Shown here in pieces: positions 1-8,010 of a stretch of 26,048 nt of DNA. The notes under the pieces are model-generated. The model was not told the DNA's origin, searched no databases, and saw only the letters and a program-made list of their open reading frames with translations. The stretch is from positions 1 through 26,048 of IMG/VR virus record IMGVR_UViG_3300007735_000541; one strand, written 5' to 3'. Each line of letters opens with the position of its first letter. Position 1 is the stretch's first letter. This DNA is from a virus. A program made the position numbers and the translations under genes.

Positions 1-7
1 ATACAAT

Positions 8-649
8 TTAGAACGGAACTTGATTGCCGTCTGCGTCAAGCTCGACCTTAGTGGCCGTGGACTTGCCAGCAGCGGTAGCAAATTCTTTGGATGCGCGGAT
101 CTTCTCCTGCAACCATTCTGGCATATCATTAAACTGGCCACCCTCACCCTGCTCGATTTCGTAATACAACTGATCGTTGGTGGTGGTAGCTGGTGCTTTC
201 ATTCCCTTGGGGAGTTTCGATGCACCTGCGATGGCGCAGTATTGCCGACCCTGCTGACTGGTCTTGTGGATCAAGGTCAGCATAGCTGGCTTTCCAAGCA
301 AGTTCTTCAAGCTGAATGCCTGGAGTTCCTTGGAGGTGAAGGTCTGACCGCGCCATTGTTCGAGAAGCTTGCGTAGGCTTGCTTTCTCGCCAAGACTGCG
401 TGTCTGCTCGATGGAAACGACCATAGGTTTTTCGACCTTGGTAGTTTTGCCGTTTTCGACCACCTCAAACTCATCGGTCTGATCGGGCAACTCAAAGGTC
501 AAGCGGACTTTTGGTGTCCACTTCTCTTGGTTGTCCCAATTAGTTTTCTGGTGGCCTAGGTCAACTAGGCTGTAGAGAACGCCTACAGTAGCTCCCGCTT
601 CTGGTAGTTTGCGTTCTTGTTTTGCTGACTCACTCAATGTTAGTGCCAT
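8..649 (-). CDS. Putative phage ssDNA-binding/recombination-associated protein
   Basis: This 213-residue protein resembles a common phage family found next to recombination and replication genes and usually described as ssDNA-binding or single-strand annealing accessory proteins. The signature features visible here are an N-terminal ARK-like stretch (KLPEAGATVGVLYSLVDLG), a middle segment with SLGEKASLRKLLEQWRG (about residues 86-101), LLGKPAMLTLIH (about 117-128), LPKGMKAP, and a DMPEWLQEKI helix near the C-terminus. The alternating beta pattern fits an OB-like fold, but that is inference. The ATG start is supported by GGAG about 8 bases upstream. It is the last gene of the leftward nuclease block, 12 bases downstream of the resolvase-like gene, which supports a DNA-metabolism role. 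The exact biochemical activity is not shown by the sequence. Confidence 0.6.
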   Translation of the reverse strand: MALTLSESAKQERKLPEAGATVGVLYSLVDLGHQKTNWDNQEKWTPKVRLTFELPDQTDEFEVVENGKTTKVEKPMVVSIEQTRSLGEKASLRKLLEQWRGQTFTSKELQAFSLKNLLGKPAMLTLIHKTSQQGRQYCAIAGASKLPKGMKAPATTTNDQLYYEIEQGEGGQFNDMPEWLQEKIRASKEFATAAGKSTATKVELDADGNQVPF

Positions 650-661
650 GTTATTTCTCCT

Positions 662-1108
662 TTATTTATTTGGGTTTGTTGTTGTTGGGGTAAGTTCGTC
701 AAAGGCTGGTGACTTAACGTAGTAGCCTTGGGCAATGGTTGCGGTCTTTGCATACTCGATAGTCACATTGGCGGGTGCAATCTGTCGAGCTAATTCGCAC
801 ACGCTATCTGCGGTCAATATGACCAGCCACTCTTTGCGCCCATTACGCCTAAAAAATACCGCTGGTATCTTGCCTGCTGGACAATCCCGCCTGGACTGTT
901 CCATCCACTCTTCGGGTTTGAGTGCTTGGCAACGCTTGCCTTCGATGTGAAAAGGAAAGTTCTCGCAGACTACATCTCCGCTACCACCCTCTGGATTGCC
1001 TGCGTATTGCTGGGTGCGTCTGGCCTTCTGCCAGCCCTGCTCGCGTAGATAATTTGCTAACTCACGCTCACCCGCTGCACCCTTTGCCCTACTATTGATT
1101 TTGCCCAT
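662..1108 (-). CDS. Putative Holliday-junction resolvase-like PD-(D/E)XK nuclease
   Basis: This 148-residue protein has the arrangement of a small PD-(D/E)XK nuclease of the archaeal Hjc/phage resolvase type. It begins with a basic KxxxKGxxGERELAxxLREQGW helix (E14/E16), followed by GSGDVV (D45) and then IEGKR (E56, K58), which is the E-x-K of the active site. The downstream segment AVFFRRNGRKEWLVIL forms the next strands of the core. It probably cleaves branched DNA during phage recombination or resolves concatemers before packaging; this is inferred from family resemblance. It lies directly upstream of the ssDNA-binding candidate. No clear Shine-Dalgarno precedes the ATG; instead a perfect 7-bp hairpin abuts the start codon (see 1109-1128). 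Confidence 0.65.
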   Translation of the reverse strand: MGKINSRAKGAAGERELANYLREQGWQKARRTQQYAGNPEGGSGDVVCENFPFHIEGKRCQALKPEEWMEQSRRDCPAGKIPAVFFRRNGRKEWLVILTADSVCELARQIAPANVTIEYAKTATIAQGYYVKSPAFDELTPTTTNPNK

Positions 1109-1128
1109 TGGTTGGGTTTAGCCAACCA
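1109..1128 (-). promoter_or_regulatory. Hairpin abutting the resolvase start codon
   Basis: TGGTTGG (1109-1115) and CCAACCA (1122-1128) are perfect inverted repeats separated by a 6-base loop. On the minus-strand transcript the stem ends immediately before the ATG at 1108, so it covers the place where a ribosome-binding site would lie. It could restrain translation or be opened by a factor. There is no U-tract after it, so it does not look like an intrinsic terminator. The inverted repeat is seen directly; the role is inferred. Confidence 0.4.
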
Positions 1129-1151
1129 CCCACCCCAAGGTCGAGTGCTAA

Positions 1152-1331
1152 TTAGTTCCGCCAAGTCTTATTAGCGTGGCTAATATCCTCATTAAATCTT
1201 CTAATCATTGCCATCATGGTCAGTTTTTCCACGATCTTCTTGTTCTTCTTGACCCAAGCCACGGCCTCATCAAAGGATTCTGCGTCCTTCAACCCAGCCT
1301 CAAACTTAGCCCACGCCTCTTTCTCGTTCAC
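1152..1331 (-). CDS. Small helical protein of unknown function
   Basis: I do not recognise this protein. It is predicted to be helical and Lys/Glu-rich, with an AEF-like pattern DAESFDEAVAWVKKNKKIVEKL and a C-terminal FNEDISHANKTWRN. The start is uncertain. The frame is open up to a TTG at 1373 (73 residues), but a GTG at 1331-1329 overlaps the TGA stop of the upstream nuclease by four bases (GTGA). That matches the coupled starts used elsewhere in this genome, so I prefer the 59-residue version. Neither start has a strong Shine-Dalgarno. Its place between two nuclease genes suggests a DNA-metabolism or host-interaction role, without direct evidence. Confidence 0.5.
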   Translation of the reverse strand: MNEKEAWAKFEAGLKDAESFDEAVAWVKKNKKIVEKLTMMAMIRRFNEDISHANKTWRN

Positions 1332-1711
1332 AAATTCTGAAATACCCGCCAGTTCTGACCTGTCGATGGGCAAAGTTTAGTTGTTATGCTTTTACACTTG
1401 GCAATTGGCAATAGCCAGAATAGATCATCGTTCATGCCCCAGCAGGCAACGTAATCTACACCACTGATCGCACGCTTGGGAATATTGAAGCCATTGCCAC
1501 TAGAAGTGGTGAAACGATACTTGGTGCGCCCAGGTTCTATTGCTTGCGCAGTTTTAACTTGGATGCGAAAGAACTTGTTATTCTTCTCAGCCACTACATC
1601 GTACCCAGCAAAATCCTCGTAAGGCGTAAGAACGTTGTATCCACACCGCAACAATGCGCCAGTAACGCGAGCTACCCCAACTGCTCCAACTTGGCGCGAT
1701 GATAATTTCAT
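1328..1711 (-). CDS. PD-(D/E)XK endonuclease-like protein (PF11645-type)
   Basis: This 127-residue protein resembles the small PD-(D/E)XK endonucleases related to intron-encoded and group I-associated nucleases (Pfam PDDEXK_1-like). Visible motifs are a leading helix MKLSSRQVGAVGVARVTGALL, then CGYNVLTPYEDFAGYDVV (D38 of GYDVV), and FRIQVKTAQ (Q51, K53), which corresponds to the (D/E/Q)-x-K strand of this family. The helix Glu that often precedes (GxxxE) is not obvious, so activity is uncertain. The open frame extends to a TTG at 1759, but the ATG at 1711 starts exactly at the family-like N-terminus and avoids overlapping the divergent gene at 1750, so I use it. It follows no other leftward gene closely and may begin its own transcript from the short divergent gap. 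Confidence 0.55.
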   Translation of the reverse strand: MKLSSRQVGAVGVARVTGALLRCGYNVLTPYEDFAGYDVVAEKNNKFFRIQVKTAQAIEPGRTKYRFTTSSGNGFNIPKRAISGVDYVACWGMNDDLFWLLPIAKCKSITTKLCPSTGQNWRVFQNL

Positions 1712-1749
1712 GCTTGACGGCTTTTGGTTTGTCCTAGAGACTTTTCCCA

Positions 1750-2127
1750 ATGAAAGCAATAATAACTATAACACTGACGGCGATGCTGATGGCATCGGGG
1801 TTGGCGGAAGATGAAACCGAAATGAACGACTTTATTGGAGGAGTCTATCGTGGAGGCGGAAATGTTCATAGGGCTGGTAGTGTAATTATGACTGAAGATG
1901 GATTGATATTTAAATCTGGAAGTAGGTTTATTTATCAAAATGGGCAGGTATGCCAGCACGTTGGATCAACATATCTTCGTGAAGATAATAGCGTTGTTGT
2001 TCGCGCTGGTAGTGCATTTGTGTCAAATGATGGTTTAACCGAAAAGGTTGGGTCTTGCTATATTGGTCCAGTTAATTCATTTACTGCTGGGTCAACCACA
2101 GTAAGGCAAGGCTGGGCAAGCCGTTAA
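1750..2127 (+). CDS. Secreted repeat protein with signal peptide (plus-strand insert)
   Basis: This 125-residue protein is the only convincing plus-strand gene inside the leftward block. Residues 1-19 look like a Sec signal peptide (MKA start, hydrophobic ITITLTAMLMASG, likely cleavage after GLA, before EDE). The rest is built from about five 14-15-residue units beginning x-G-S: AGSVIMTEDGLIFK (42-55), SGSRFIYQNGQVCQH (56-70), VGSTYLREDNSVVVR (71-85), AGSAFVSNDGLTEK (86-99) and VGSCYIGP (from 100). This periodicity suggests a small beta-solenoid. Cys68 and Cys103 could pair in the periplasm. I do not recognise the family. Its orientation and secretion suggest a moron-type cargo gene acting on the host envelope, for example superinfection exclusion; that is inference. 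No strong Shine-Dalgarno is visible upstream of the ATG. Confidence 0.6.
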   Translation: MKAIITITLTAMLMASGLAEDETEMNDFIGGVYRGGGNVHRAGSVIMTEDGLIFKSGSRFIYQNGQVCQHVGSTYLREDNSVVVRAGSAFVSNDGLTEKVGSCYIGPVNSFTAGSTTVRQGWASR

Positions 2128-2136
2128 CCCTGCCCA
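2113..2136. terminator. Possible bidirectional terminator at converging gene ends
   Basis: TGGGCA (2113-2118) and TGCCCA (2131-2136) can pair around a 12-base loop exactly where the plus-strand gene (ending 2127) and the minus-strand muralytic gene (ending 2124) converge. There is no flanking T-run on either side and the stem is only 6 bp, so this is a weak candidate based mainly on position. Confidence 0.22.
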
Positions 2137-2858
2137 AAGGTTGACAATCTATTCCTAATCCTAGCCTCTAGGCCAGGAATGAACTTCTTTCGGTTTGGGT
2201 CAAGCTCTGCTCGCTTGTACTCATCCTGCAATTGAGCATCGCTGGCCGCACGCATCAATGCCCTTGGCTCAACTTGGTTAATTGCTGCTAGAGTTTTAGG
2301 TCCAAGCCCACCATCTACCGCCACCCTCTGCCCTAGCGTATTCAATCCTTGCTGGATGTACTTCGTTGCACCGCCCAGCCCACGATTAAACGCGAGATCC
2401 TGCGTGAATGGTTGGAGTGCTTGAGGGAGTCTTTCAACGAGTGGCGCGGTATATCCTTGGATGTACTCTGCCGCTGCTTTCGCTCTTTCTTGCGCTGGGA
2501 GCGACGAGATGGCCTTGAATGCTTCTGGATGGTATCGGTCATTGATTCCAGCTACTTCAAAGTTTCCACCCATATCACCAGTTGGCAACTTGTAGACCGA
2601 AAGATTACCCTGCTTATCCTTGCGACCCTCCCACTCCACGGTTTGCAATGGTAACGGAAGCTCTCCAGATGGCTGCTGTACTGGTGCTGTTGGAGGTTTA
2701 ACGAATTCGCTCATGGGTTCTATCCTTGCGGTCTGTTCTGATGGTTGCTGTGGTGGTTTTGTGTAAGGCTCAAACTCCATACGGATCGCGTTATTACGAT
2801 CCTGCTGGCTTAATCCAGTTTGGCGTGACGCTGATCCAGAGATGTCAAATTTAGCCAT
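2124..2858 (-). CDS. Virion-associated muralytic protein, GH108-like with peptidoglycan-binding domain
   Basis: The 244-residue protein has a Pro/Gln-rich N-terminal linker (about residues 30-70) followed by a region resembling glycoside hydrolase family 108 (phage N-acetylmuramidase). It includes EWEGRKDKQG with candidate catalytic Glu77, then PTGDMGGNFEVAGIN (about 92-106), which parallels the DPADPGGxTxxGIT motif of the family. A C-terminal segment LAFNRGLGGATKYIQQ and VDGGLGPKTLAAIN (about 155-194), then FIPGLEARIRNR, matches the putative peptidoglycan-binding domain paired with GH108. It would cleave peptidoglycan, either during DNA entry or for lysis. The N-terminal extension and the position right after the giant virion protein favour a particle-associated role. 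No other endolysin is seen in the window. AAGGAG precedes the ATG, and the gene starts one base after the upstream stop. Confidence 0.65.
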   Translation of the reverse strand: MAKFDISGSASRQTGLSQQDRNNAIRMEFEPYTKPPQQPSEQTARIEPMSEFVKPPTAPVQQPSGELPLPLQTVEWEGRKDKQGNLSVYKLPTGDMGGNFEVAGINDRYHPEAFKAISSLPAQERAKAAAEYIQGYTAPLVERLPQALQPFTQDLAFNRGLGGATKYIQQGLNTLGQRVAVDGGLGPKTLAAINQVEPRALMRAASDAQLQDEYKRAELDPNRKKFIPGLEARIRNRLSTFGQG

Positions 2859-5800
2859 TTATTCTCCTTGTTGCATCATAAGCTCTCGGCCTATTTCTTG
2901 ACGCTTCTGCATCTCCTCTGGAGATAGCTCGCGTCTCATGCTTTTTGTGAGTGACTTGCTGATCTTGTAGTCTCTGTACTTGTTGTTGGCTATGGCTGAA
3001 GCATTGTCTACGCCCATCCCGCCAGCACGCATTGCAGATATGGCCTCAGACCTAGACAGACCAAGCAACATAGCAGCGTGGAAGTCTTTATTGGCCTCAT
3101 CGAACATAATCCTGCGCCTGTTCTGCATCTTCTCAAACTGTTCCCGTACCTTCGCTTCTGGAACATTGCCAACCGCGCCATAGGTTTCCGTGAAGATCCT
3201 ACCAACATCAGCCATATCAGTATTAAACCTGGATGCCTTCGATTCCAATGCCTTGGATACGTTTATGGACTGAGGACGGATACCGAACAGTGCTGACAAC
3301 TCCTCGGATGGCTTGTAAATACGGCCATACTTGGAAACAGTTGTGTCGGGTTGGCCGCTTAGTGCATATCCAATCCTTCGAATTTGGGATACAGTTGCTG
3401 GTTCATTTTGACGCAAAATATAAGAGATTGTATCAAGCGATTGATCGGTCAAAGTGTCCTGCGGGTTGCGAATTGTTCTGCCTTGCGGTGCTTTGCCGTA
3501 ATATGCAGATATGATTGAGTTCGCTAAAATGCTTGGACCAATATAAGACTCTGTAAAATCTTTGATTGCACCAAATATTGATTCCTCTGGATCTCTTCCA
3601 GAGACAGCCGCTTGCATGGGGCCAAAGAATATCTCATAGGGGCTAGTGTAAGATATGTCCACATAGCCAACATCTTTCCCGTCCATTCCAGTAGGCATAA
3701 GAGAAGCGTTCTTTTGATATGGCGCAACAAACCTTCTCAACGCATCGACCTTTCTGTCGTTAAATCCAGTTGCCCATTTCCCAATTGCAAGAACTCCCAT
3801 AATTGCGGATGTTCCCGCAATCATTCCAGCCAATCTTTTGAATGCGTACTTCCGCATTCCAGGTGTCCTGTAATCCTCTGCTGCATATCGCACTGTATTT
3901 GGAAGAGTCCGCAATATTTCAGAAGGCCAAGATACAAAGTTTCCAATCAATGGCTGCAAACGAAACGCCTTAATGATTCTTGGCACGCGAGAGTAAGTTG
4001 GCCTTGTGTTCTTAACGCGCTCGGCTGCGATCACCTCTGCCTCCTGGCGAGATAATCCTCTTCCATCCATAAGTTGCTTCGTTTCGTTCTCCCAAGCCAT
4101 TAACTTGAACAAATTATCTCCAGCGCGATAAGTTCTGTTCAATGCCTCAACACCCTTCTTTAGAACATTTGCGCTTTTACCAGCAAGTTCTTCAGCAAGG
4201 TCAATTGTCGACCCCTTGTACTGCTGTGCATCTTTGAGCATTTGTGTAAATTCATTAAGAACCGTGTTGTCGTATACGCCAAGCTGGGCAGCGCGAGTAA
4301 GATATGCCCTGCCTTCTTTTGTATCCACAGAAGGAACTCCAAATTCAGCCAATATTGTCTTTACTGGCTTTAGGTTCCCGCCAAAATTGAAGTTCCCATT
4401 AACGACTTCGATCAATACGTTTGAAATAGGATTTCTAAACTGAGCCTGAATACTTCCAACTGTCTTGCCCCACTTGACCCAAGCATTCGCCATTGAATAA
4501 AGCTGAAACAATGTTCCTCCTTTATGCATCATCTCAAAATTCTCAATCGCATCGACCAAGTCTTTCTCTGCGTATAGCCCATTTAACGGAGAGCGAGTAT
4601 CAGAGCCATCAGCCGCAATCTGCGTAGCTGCATTTCCAGTTGGTCTTTCAAAGAATAGCTTGTTTGCAACTCCAAATTCTTTCAGCTTGTTCAACTGCTC
4701 TTGTGATTGGAGCAAGTTAATCATCTTGCTGGCTGATCTGGCATAGTTAATTACTGGATCGGTGTACTCGCCCATCAAATATCTGATCTGTTCTGGAATA
4801 TCTTGTCTCGCCTTTGTGATCCCAAGTTTCTTTCCAATTCCAGATGCTTGAATCAATGACTCAAACGGCTTGTCCTTTCCACCCTCAATCAACTCCTTGA
4901 TCTTGCCCTGCACTTCAGCTTCGGTTATCGCTGGATTTGCAGCCTTCATTTGTGTCCTCATAAAATTCTCTGCTATTGCAAATTTATTTGGATCTCGCTT
5001 TTTCACAAGCTCTACTGTGTAGTTGGGGTTATCATCTCTTTCATAAGAACGAGTCAAATACTGTTCTTTGTTCATTCTGATAACGTCAGCCTTGCTCATT
5101 CCAGACGGACCGACCTCTTGTGAAAACACGCCTGCTTGGATTAAACCCTCAGATAAGTTATCTAGTTGACGGCGCATTTGCTGTACTATGGGTCTGATTG
5201 GACTTGGAAGATTCTCTGCTGGTAAATAACCACGCAGGAACTGATCAACCTGTATTGTTTGTTGTTCGGTTAGCTTCGGACTTCCATTAAGTTCCCTGGC
5301 GGCTTTGGCTAGATCCTTCAGCGTAAAATCAATCTGCTTCAGCATCGCCTGCGTGCGCGATCCTTTAGCTTCCATAATGTCAAACATCTCTTTTGGAAGA
5401 TTGCCTTCCGTGGTAAGCCACTTCTGCGCTACCTTGGCCGCGCCTTCCTGCACATCGGATACAACAAACCCAGCCTCACCAGCTTTGCCACGCATAGGGC
5501 GAGGGATGGTGGGTTGAGACTTTTGCTTTGCAGAGAATTTGCCCAATTCTGACATTAACTGATCTGCATAAAATTCTGGTTCTCCAGACCTTTTGCCATA
5601 TTCAAATTGATCTACTTCTTGAGCGTTTTCGTATTTCTCAAGTATCTCCTTTAACTTTTTAGTACCAGCCACATCTGATTCGTCTAATATATTTCTTAAC
5701 CTATAGGCAACATCAGCTTCTGTTATGTCCTCTTCTGCTGAATCATATTTTTCGTATAAATCAATTATTTTTGATTTTCCAATCTCAACTTGTTTTGCTG

Positions 5801-7226
5801 GCTCAACGGCCTGCGTAGCCTTTGCTTCAATAATTGGTTGTTCGCCTGCTGGCAACGCCAACCTCTCGCCACTAGGCAACTGCGTCCTTGGCGTAACAAT
5901 CGGACCTTCGCGCACAATCTCGCCTTGCAATCCGCGAGTATCTGGAATAATGGCCTCACGATTGATGCCTTGGGATTCAATTGTAAATACGTTTGTCTTC
6001 GGCACTGGATCGTTTAGATCCACTAAGCTTTCCTGCATTTGCGTTGTGATTCCACGCCGTTGCATTTCGGCTGTATCGGCTGCCGTACCACGCACGCTTC
6101 CACGCACTCCAACCTCTGGCAACTGTTCCTGCTGGACTACGGTAGCCTGCTTAATTGGACGCTCTTGTGGCTGTGGCCTTGCAACTTGAATCTCGGTAGA
6201 TGTTGGTGCTTGTAGTGGTTCGTAATAAGGACGAACTTCTGTAGGCGCACCGCCTTCAAGGCTTACTTTATCAAGAACAGTTTTACCACCAAGTTGCACT
6301 TCGGTACGTTTGGCTCGCTCAACTCCAGTTGCCTGCGTCCTTTGTGCCTCGTTAAGGATTTGTTGCCAATCACGAACTTCAGCAGGCGTTGCCCTGCCAC
6401 CCTTAACCTTGTAATTAAGATCCTTAAACTCGTTGAAATTGTATCCCTTAACCCTAGACCCACTGCCAAGCCCAGCATAAAGCGCACCGAACAGAGCGTC
6501 CTCGGCAACTGTGCCAGGAGTAACCTCTGTGCCAGTAATAGCCCTAACTCCGCTTCCAACAGCCGCGCTAACTCCAGCGGAAGTACCAACTGCTTTACCA
6601 AGTTCTTGCGCGGCTCGTTTTGCGCCTAATTCTTGAAACAATGTTTTGCCAGCTTGTACTAACTGCTTCGCCCCAACCGTACCCGTAACAACTTCTGGCG
6701 CGTACTGACCAGCCATTGCGTAACTTGGAGCAAACTCTCTTGACCTTGCAACCTTTGGTGTAAATTTTTGTAGGCCAGATTCTGCTAATTCCCCAGCCGC
6801 AATTGCTCCTCCAATTGCTAGTGCTGGCACGGCCACTGGAGCAACAGGACCAGTAAATGCTCCAGCAATAGCTCCACCAAGACCACCAAAAGTGCTTGCT
6901 GCTCCCTTAACCAACCCAGCCGTAAGCGCAGCCGCCTTCACATTGGCAGGAACATCGACAGCCTCTTTATTTACGAAGTCATCAATTTCAATGTCTTGCT
7001 CTGGCGTATAATCTTTAAGAGTGGATGCGTACTGCTTGGTTTCTGCACCCCATTGGCGAGCTAGGTCAACCTGCTCTGGATAGGTAAGGGTCTTGTAATC
7101 TTCGGAAGCCTTGATCTCGCTCCACGCTGGAGGTTCTTCTAGCTTTGGTGCTGGCTCTGCCTCTACTGGCATACCTGCCAGTTGCCTAATACGATTGGCT
7201 GACGATAGCTCTAGGGCTTCAGCCAT
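2859..7226 (-). CDS. Giant virion/ejection protein (1455 aa)
   Basis: At 1455 residues this is the largest gene and sits where T7-like phages encode internal virion (ejection) proteins. The N-terminus is acidic and helical. Residues about 97-148 form a Gly/Ala-rich hydrophobic stretch (GLGGAIAGAFTGPVAP, then PALAIGGAIAAGELAE), followed by a long Pro/Gln/Arg-rich low-complexity section (about 290-480). The second half is mostly helical. It includes TRPTYSRVPRIIKAFRLQP followed by a FVSWPSEILRTLPNT segment and a second hydrophobic helix near residues 1130-1156 (LAGMIAGTSAIMGVLAIG). This C-terminal half resembles the large polyvalent-protein-associated domains of phage giant proteins (LPD38-like), with moderate certainty. 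The likely role is to be packed in the capsid or neck and ejected to form a conduit across the cell envelope. It is followed immediately by the muralytic gene, consistent with a split transglycosylase function. Confidence 0.6.
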   Translation of the reverse strand: MAEALELSSANRIRQLAGMPVEAEPAPKLEEPPAWSEIKASEDYKTLTYPEQVDLARQWGAETKQYASTLKDYTPEQDIEIDDFVNKEAVDVPANVKAAALTAGLVKGAASTFGGLGGAIAGAFTGPVAPVAVPALAIGGAIAAGELAESGLQKFTPKVARSREFAPSYAMAGQYAPEVVTGTVGAKQLVQAGKTLFQELGAKRAAQELGKAVGTSAGVSAAVGSGVRAITGTEVTPGTVAEDALFGALYAGLGSGSRVKGYNFNEFKDLNYKVKGGRATPAEVRDWQQILNEAQRTQATGVERAKRTEVQLGGKTVLDKVSLEGGAPTEVRPYYEPLQAPTSTEIQVARPQPQERPIKQATVVQQEQLPEVGVRGSVRGTAADTAEMQRRGITTQMQESLVDLNDPVPKTNVFTIESQGINREAIIPDTRGLQGEIVREGPIVTPRTQLPSGERLALPAGEQPIIEAKATQAVEPAKQVEIGKSKIIDLYEKYDSAEEDITEADVAYRLRNILDESDVAGTKKLKEILEKYENAQEVDQFEYGKRSGEPEFYADQLMSELGKFSAKQKSQPTIPRPMRGKAGEAGFVVSDVQEGAAKVAQKWLTTEGNLPKEMFDIMEAKGSRTQAMLKQIDFTLKDLAKAARELNGSPKLTEQQTIQVDQFLRGYLPAENLPSPIRPIVQQMRRQLDNLSEGLIQAGVFSQEVGPSGMSKADVIRMNKEQYLTRSYERDDNPNYTVELVKKRDPNKFAIAENFMRTQMKAANPAITEAEVQGKIKELIEGGKDKPFESLIQASGIGKKLGITKARQDIPEQIRYLMGEYTDPVINYARSASKMINLLQSQEQLNKLKEFGVANKLFFERPTGNAATQIAADGSDTRSPLNGLYAEKDLVDAIENFEMMHKGGTLFQLYSMANAWVKWGKTVGSIQAQFRNPISNVLIEVVNGNFNFGGNLKPVKTILAEFGVPSVDTKEGRAYLTRAAQLGVYDNTVLNEFTQMLKDAQQYKGSTIDLAEELAGKSANVLKKGVEALNRTYRAGDNLFKLMAWENETKQLMDGRGLSRQEAEVIAAERVKNTRPTYSRVPRIIKAFRLQPLIGNFVSWPSEILRTLPNTVRYAAEDYRTPGMRKYAFKRLAGMIAGTSAIMGVLAIGKWATGFNDRKVDALRRFVAPYQKNASLMPTGMDGKDVGYVDISYTSPYEIFFGPMQAAVSGRDPEESIFGAIKDFTESYIGPSILANSIISAYYGKAPQGRTIRNPQDTLTDQSLDTISYILRQNEPATVSQIRRIGYALSGQPDTTVSKYGRIYKPSEELSALFGIRPQSINVSKALESKASRFNTDMADVGRIFTETYGAVGNVPEAKVREQFEKMQNRRRIMFDEANKDFHAAMLLGLSRSEAISAMRAGGMGVDNASAIANNKYRDYKISKSLTKSMRRELSPEEMQKRQEIGRELMMQQGE

Positions 7227-7227
7227 G

Positions 7228-8007
7228 TTATCTACCTAGTCTTGTTTTAATCCAATTTGCAGCCGCTGGTTCTTCAGATTCTCCAAAGAAGTTATTTAAT
7301 TGTGTTTTAATAAACTTTGGAGTTGACGGATCTTTCCACATTCTTTGTGCTTGTTCGTTTGTATAGGAAATTGTACTCATGCCATCGTTTGATGTGAGTA
7401 TAACCTTACCGCTTGATTGTGCCTTGAAAAGATTTTTAGTCACATCAGATCCAGCCATCTTGACGGCAGTATCTGAATCGTATCCTTGAGCCATATAGGC
7501 TTTCGCAAGCTGCGGAACTTGAGCCTGGAAAATTTGCTGGTTAATATCTGCGGTTGTTCTGCCAACCTCTGGAGCAAGAACAGTCCGCTGAACGCCACCA
7601 AGGTTAATGTCCGCAGTTGGAAGCAATGACTTTCCGCCAGCCAACGAGTTCTCTATTGATGCAATTCTAGCTTGCCTCATTTTGGATTCAACATCAAGCT
7701 CGCCTTGCATTTTGGTTGCTTCAAGAATGCTTGGGCCGCCCTTGGCCGTCATCCTTGCACCCATTTCCTCGCCAATAGGAATGCCAGATTCTTTTTGTTT
7801 TTCCTGCTCAAGAAATGCTGTTAGATCTGCTGCCCTACTTGCCTTCCCCCTTGGGGTTTCATCGTACCCTTTTTCTACCTCTTGACGAAGCCTTTGCATC
7901 TTGAGCGCATCTTCTTCGGCCTGCATTGCTTTACTTGCGCGATATGCCCTAATACTATCCATTTGCCACGGCATGGGAATGAGTGGATCGTTTGGATCTA
8001 GCGGCAT
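7228..8007 (-). CDS. Putative structural/ejection protein (259 aa)
   Basis: I do not recognise a named family. The protein starts MPLDPNDPLIPMPWQ, then a charged helical segment with coiled-coil character (about residues 20-75), and a central region that includes GGVQRTVLAPEVGRTTADINQQIF and LAKAYMAQGYDSDTAV. It ends with FFGESEEPAAANWIKTRLGR. There are no Cys residues, no signal peptide and no membrane segment. It is sandwiched with gaps of one and three bases between the giant protein and the 609-residue protein, so it is almost certainly co-expressed with them and probably part of the virion. A helical internal-core protein would fit. Confidence 0.5.
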   Translation of the reverse strand: MPLDPNDPLIPMPWQMDSIRAYRASKAMQAEEDALKMQRLRQEVEKGYDETPRGKASRAADLTAFLEQEKQKESGIPIGEEMGARMTAKGGPSILEATKMQGELDVESKMRQARIASIENSLAGGKSLLPTADINLGGVQRTVLAPEVGRTTADINQQIFQAQVPQLAKAYMAQGYDSDTAVKMAGSDVTKNLFKAQSSGKVILTSNDGMSTISYTNEQAQRMWKDPSTPKFIKTQLNNFFGESEEPAAANWIKTRLGR

Positions 8008-8010
8008 AAA

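Noticed and set aside
3612-4055. 147-residue plus-strand open frame inside the giant protein gene
   Set aside because: Antisense shadow with abundant Cys, His and Ser and no ribosome-binding site.
5725-6189. 154-residue plus-strand open frame inside the giant protein gene
   Set aside because: It is antisense to a coherent 1455-residue gene and rich in Cys and Ser, typical of a reverse-frame shadow.
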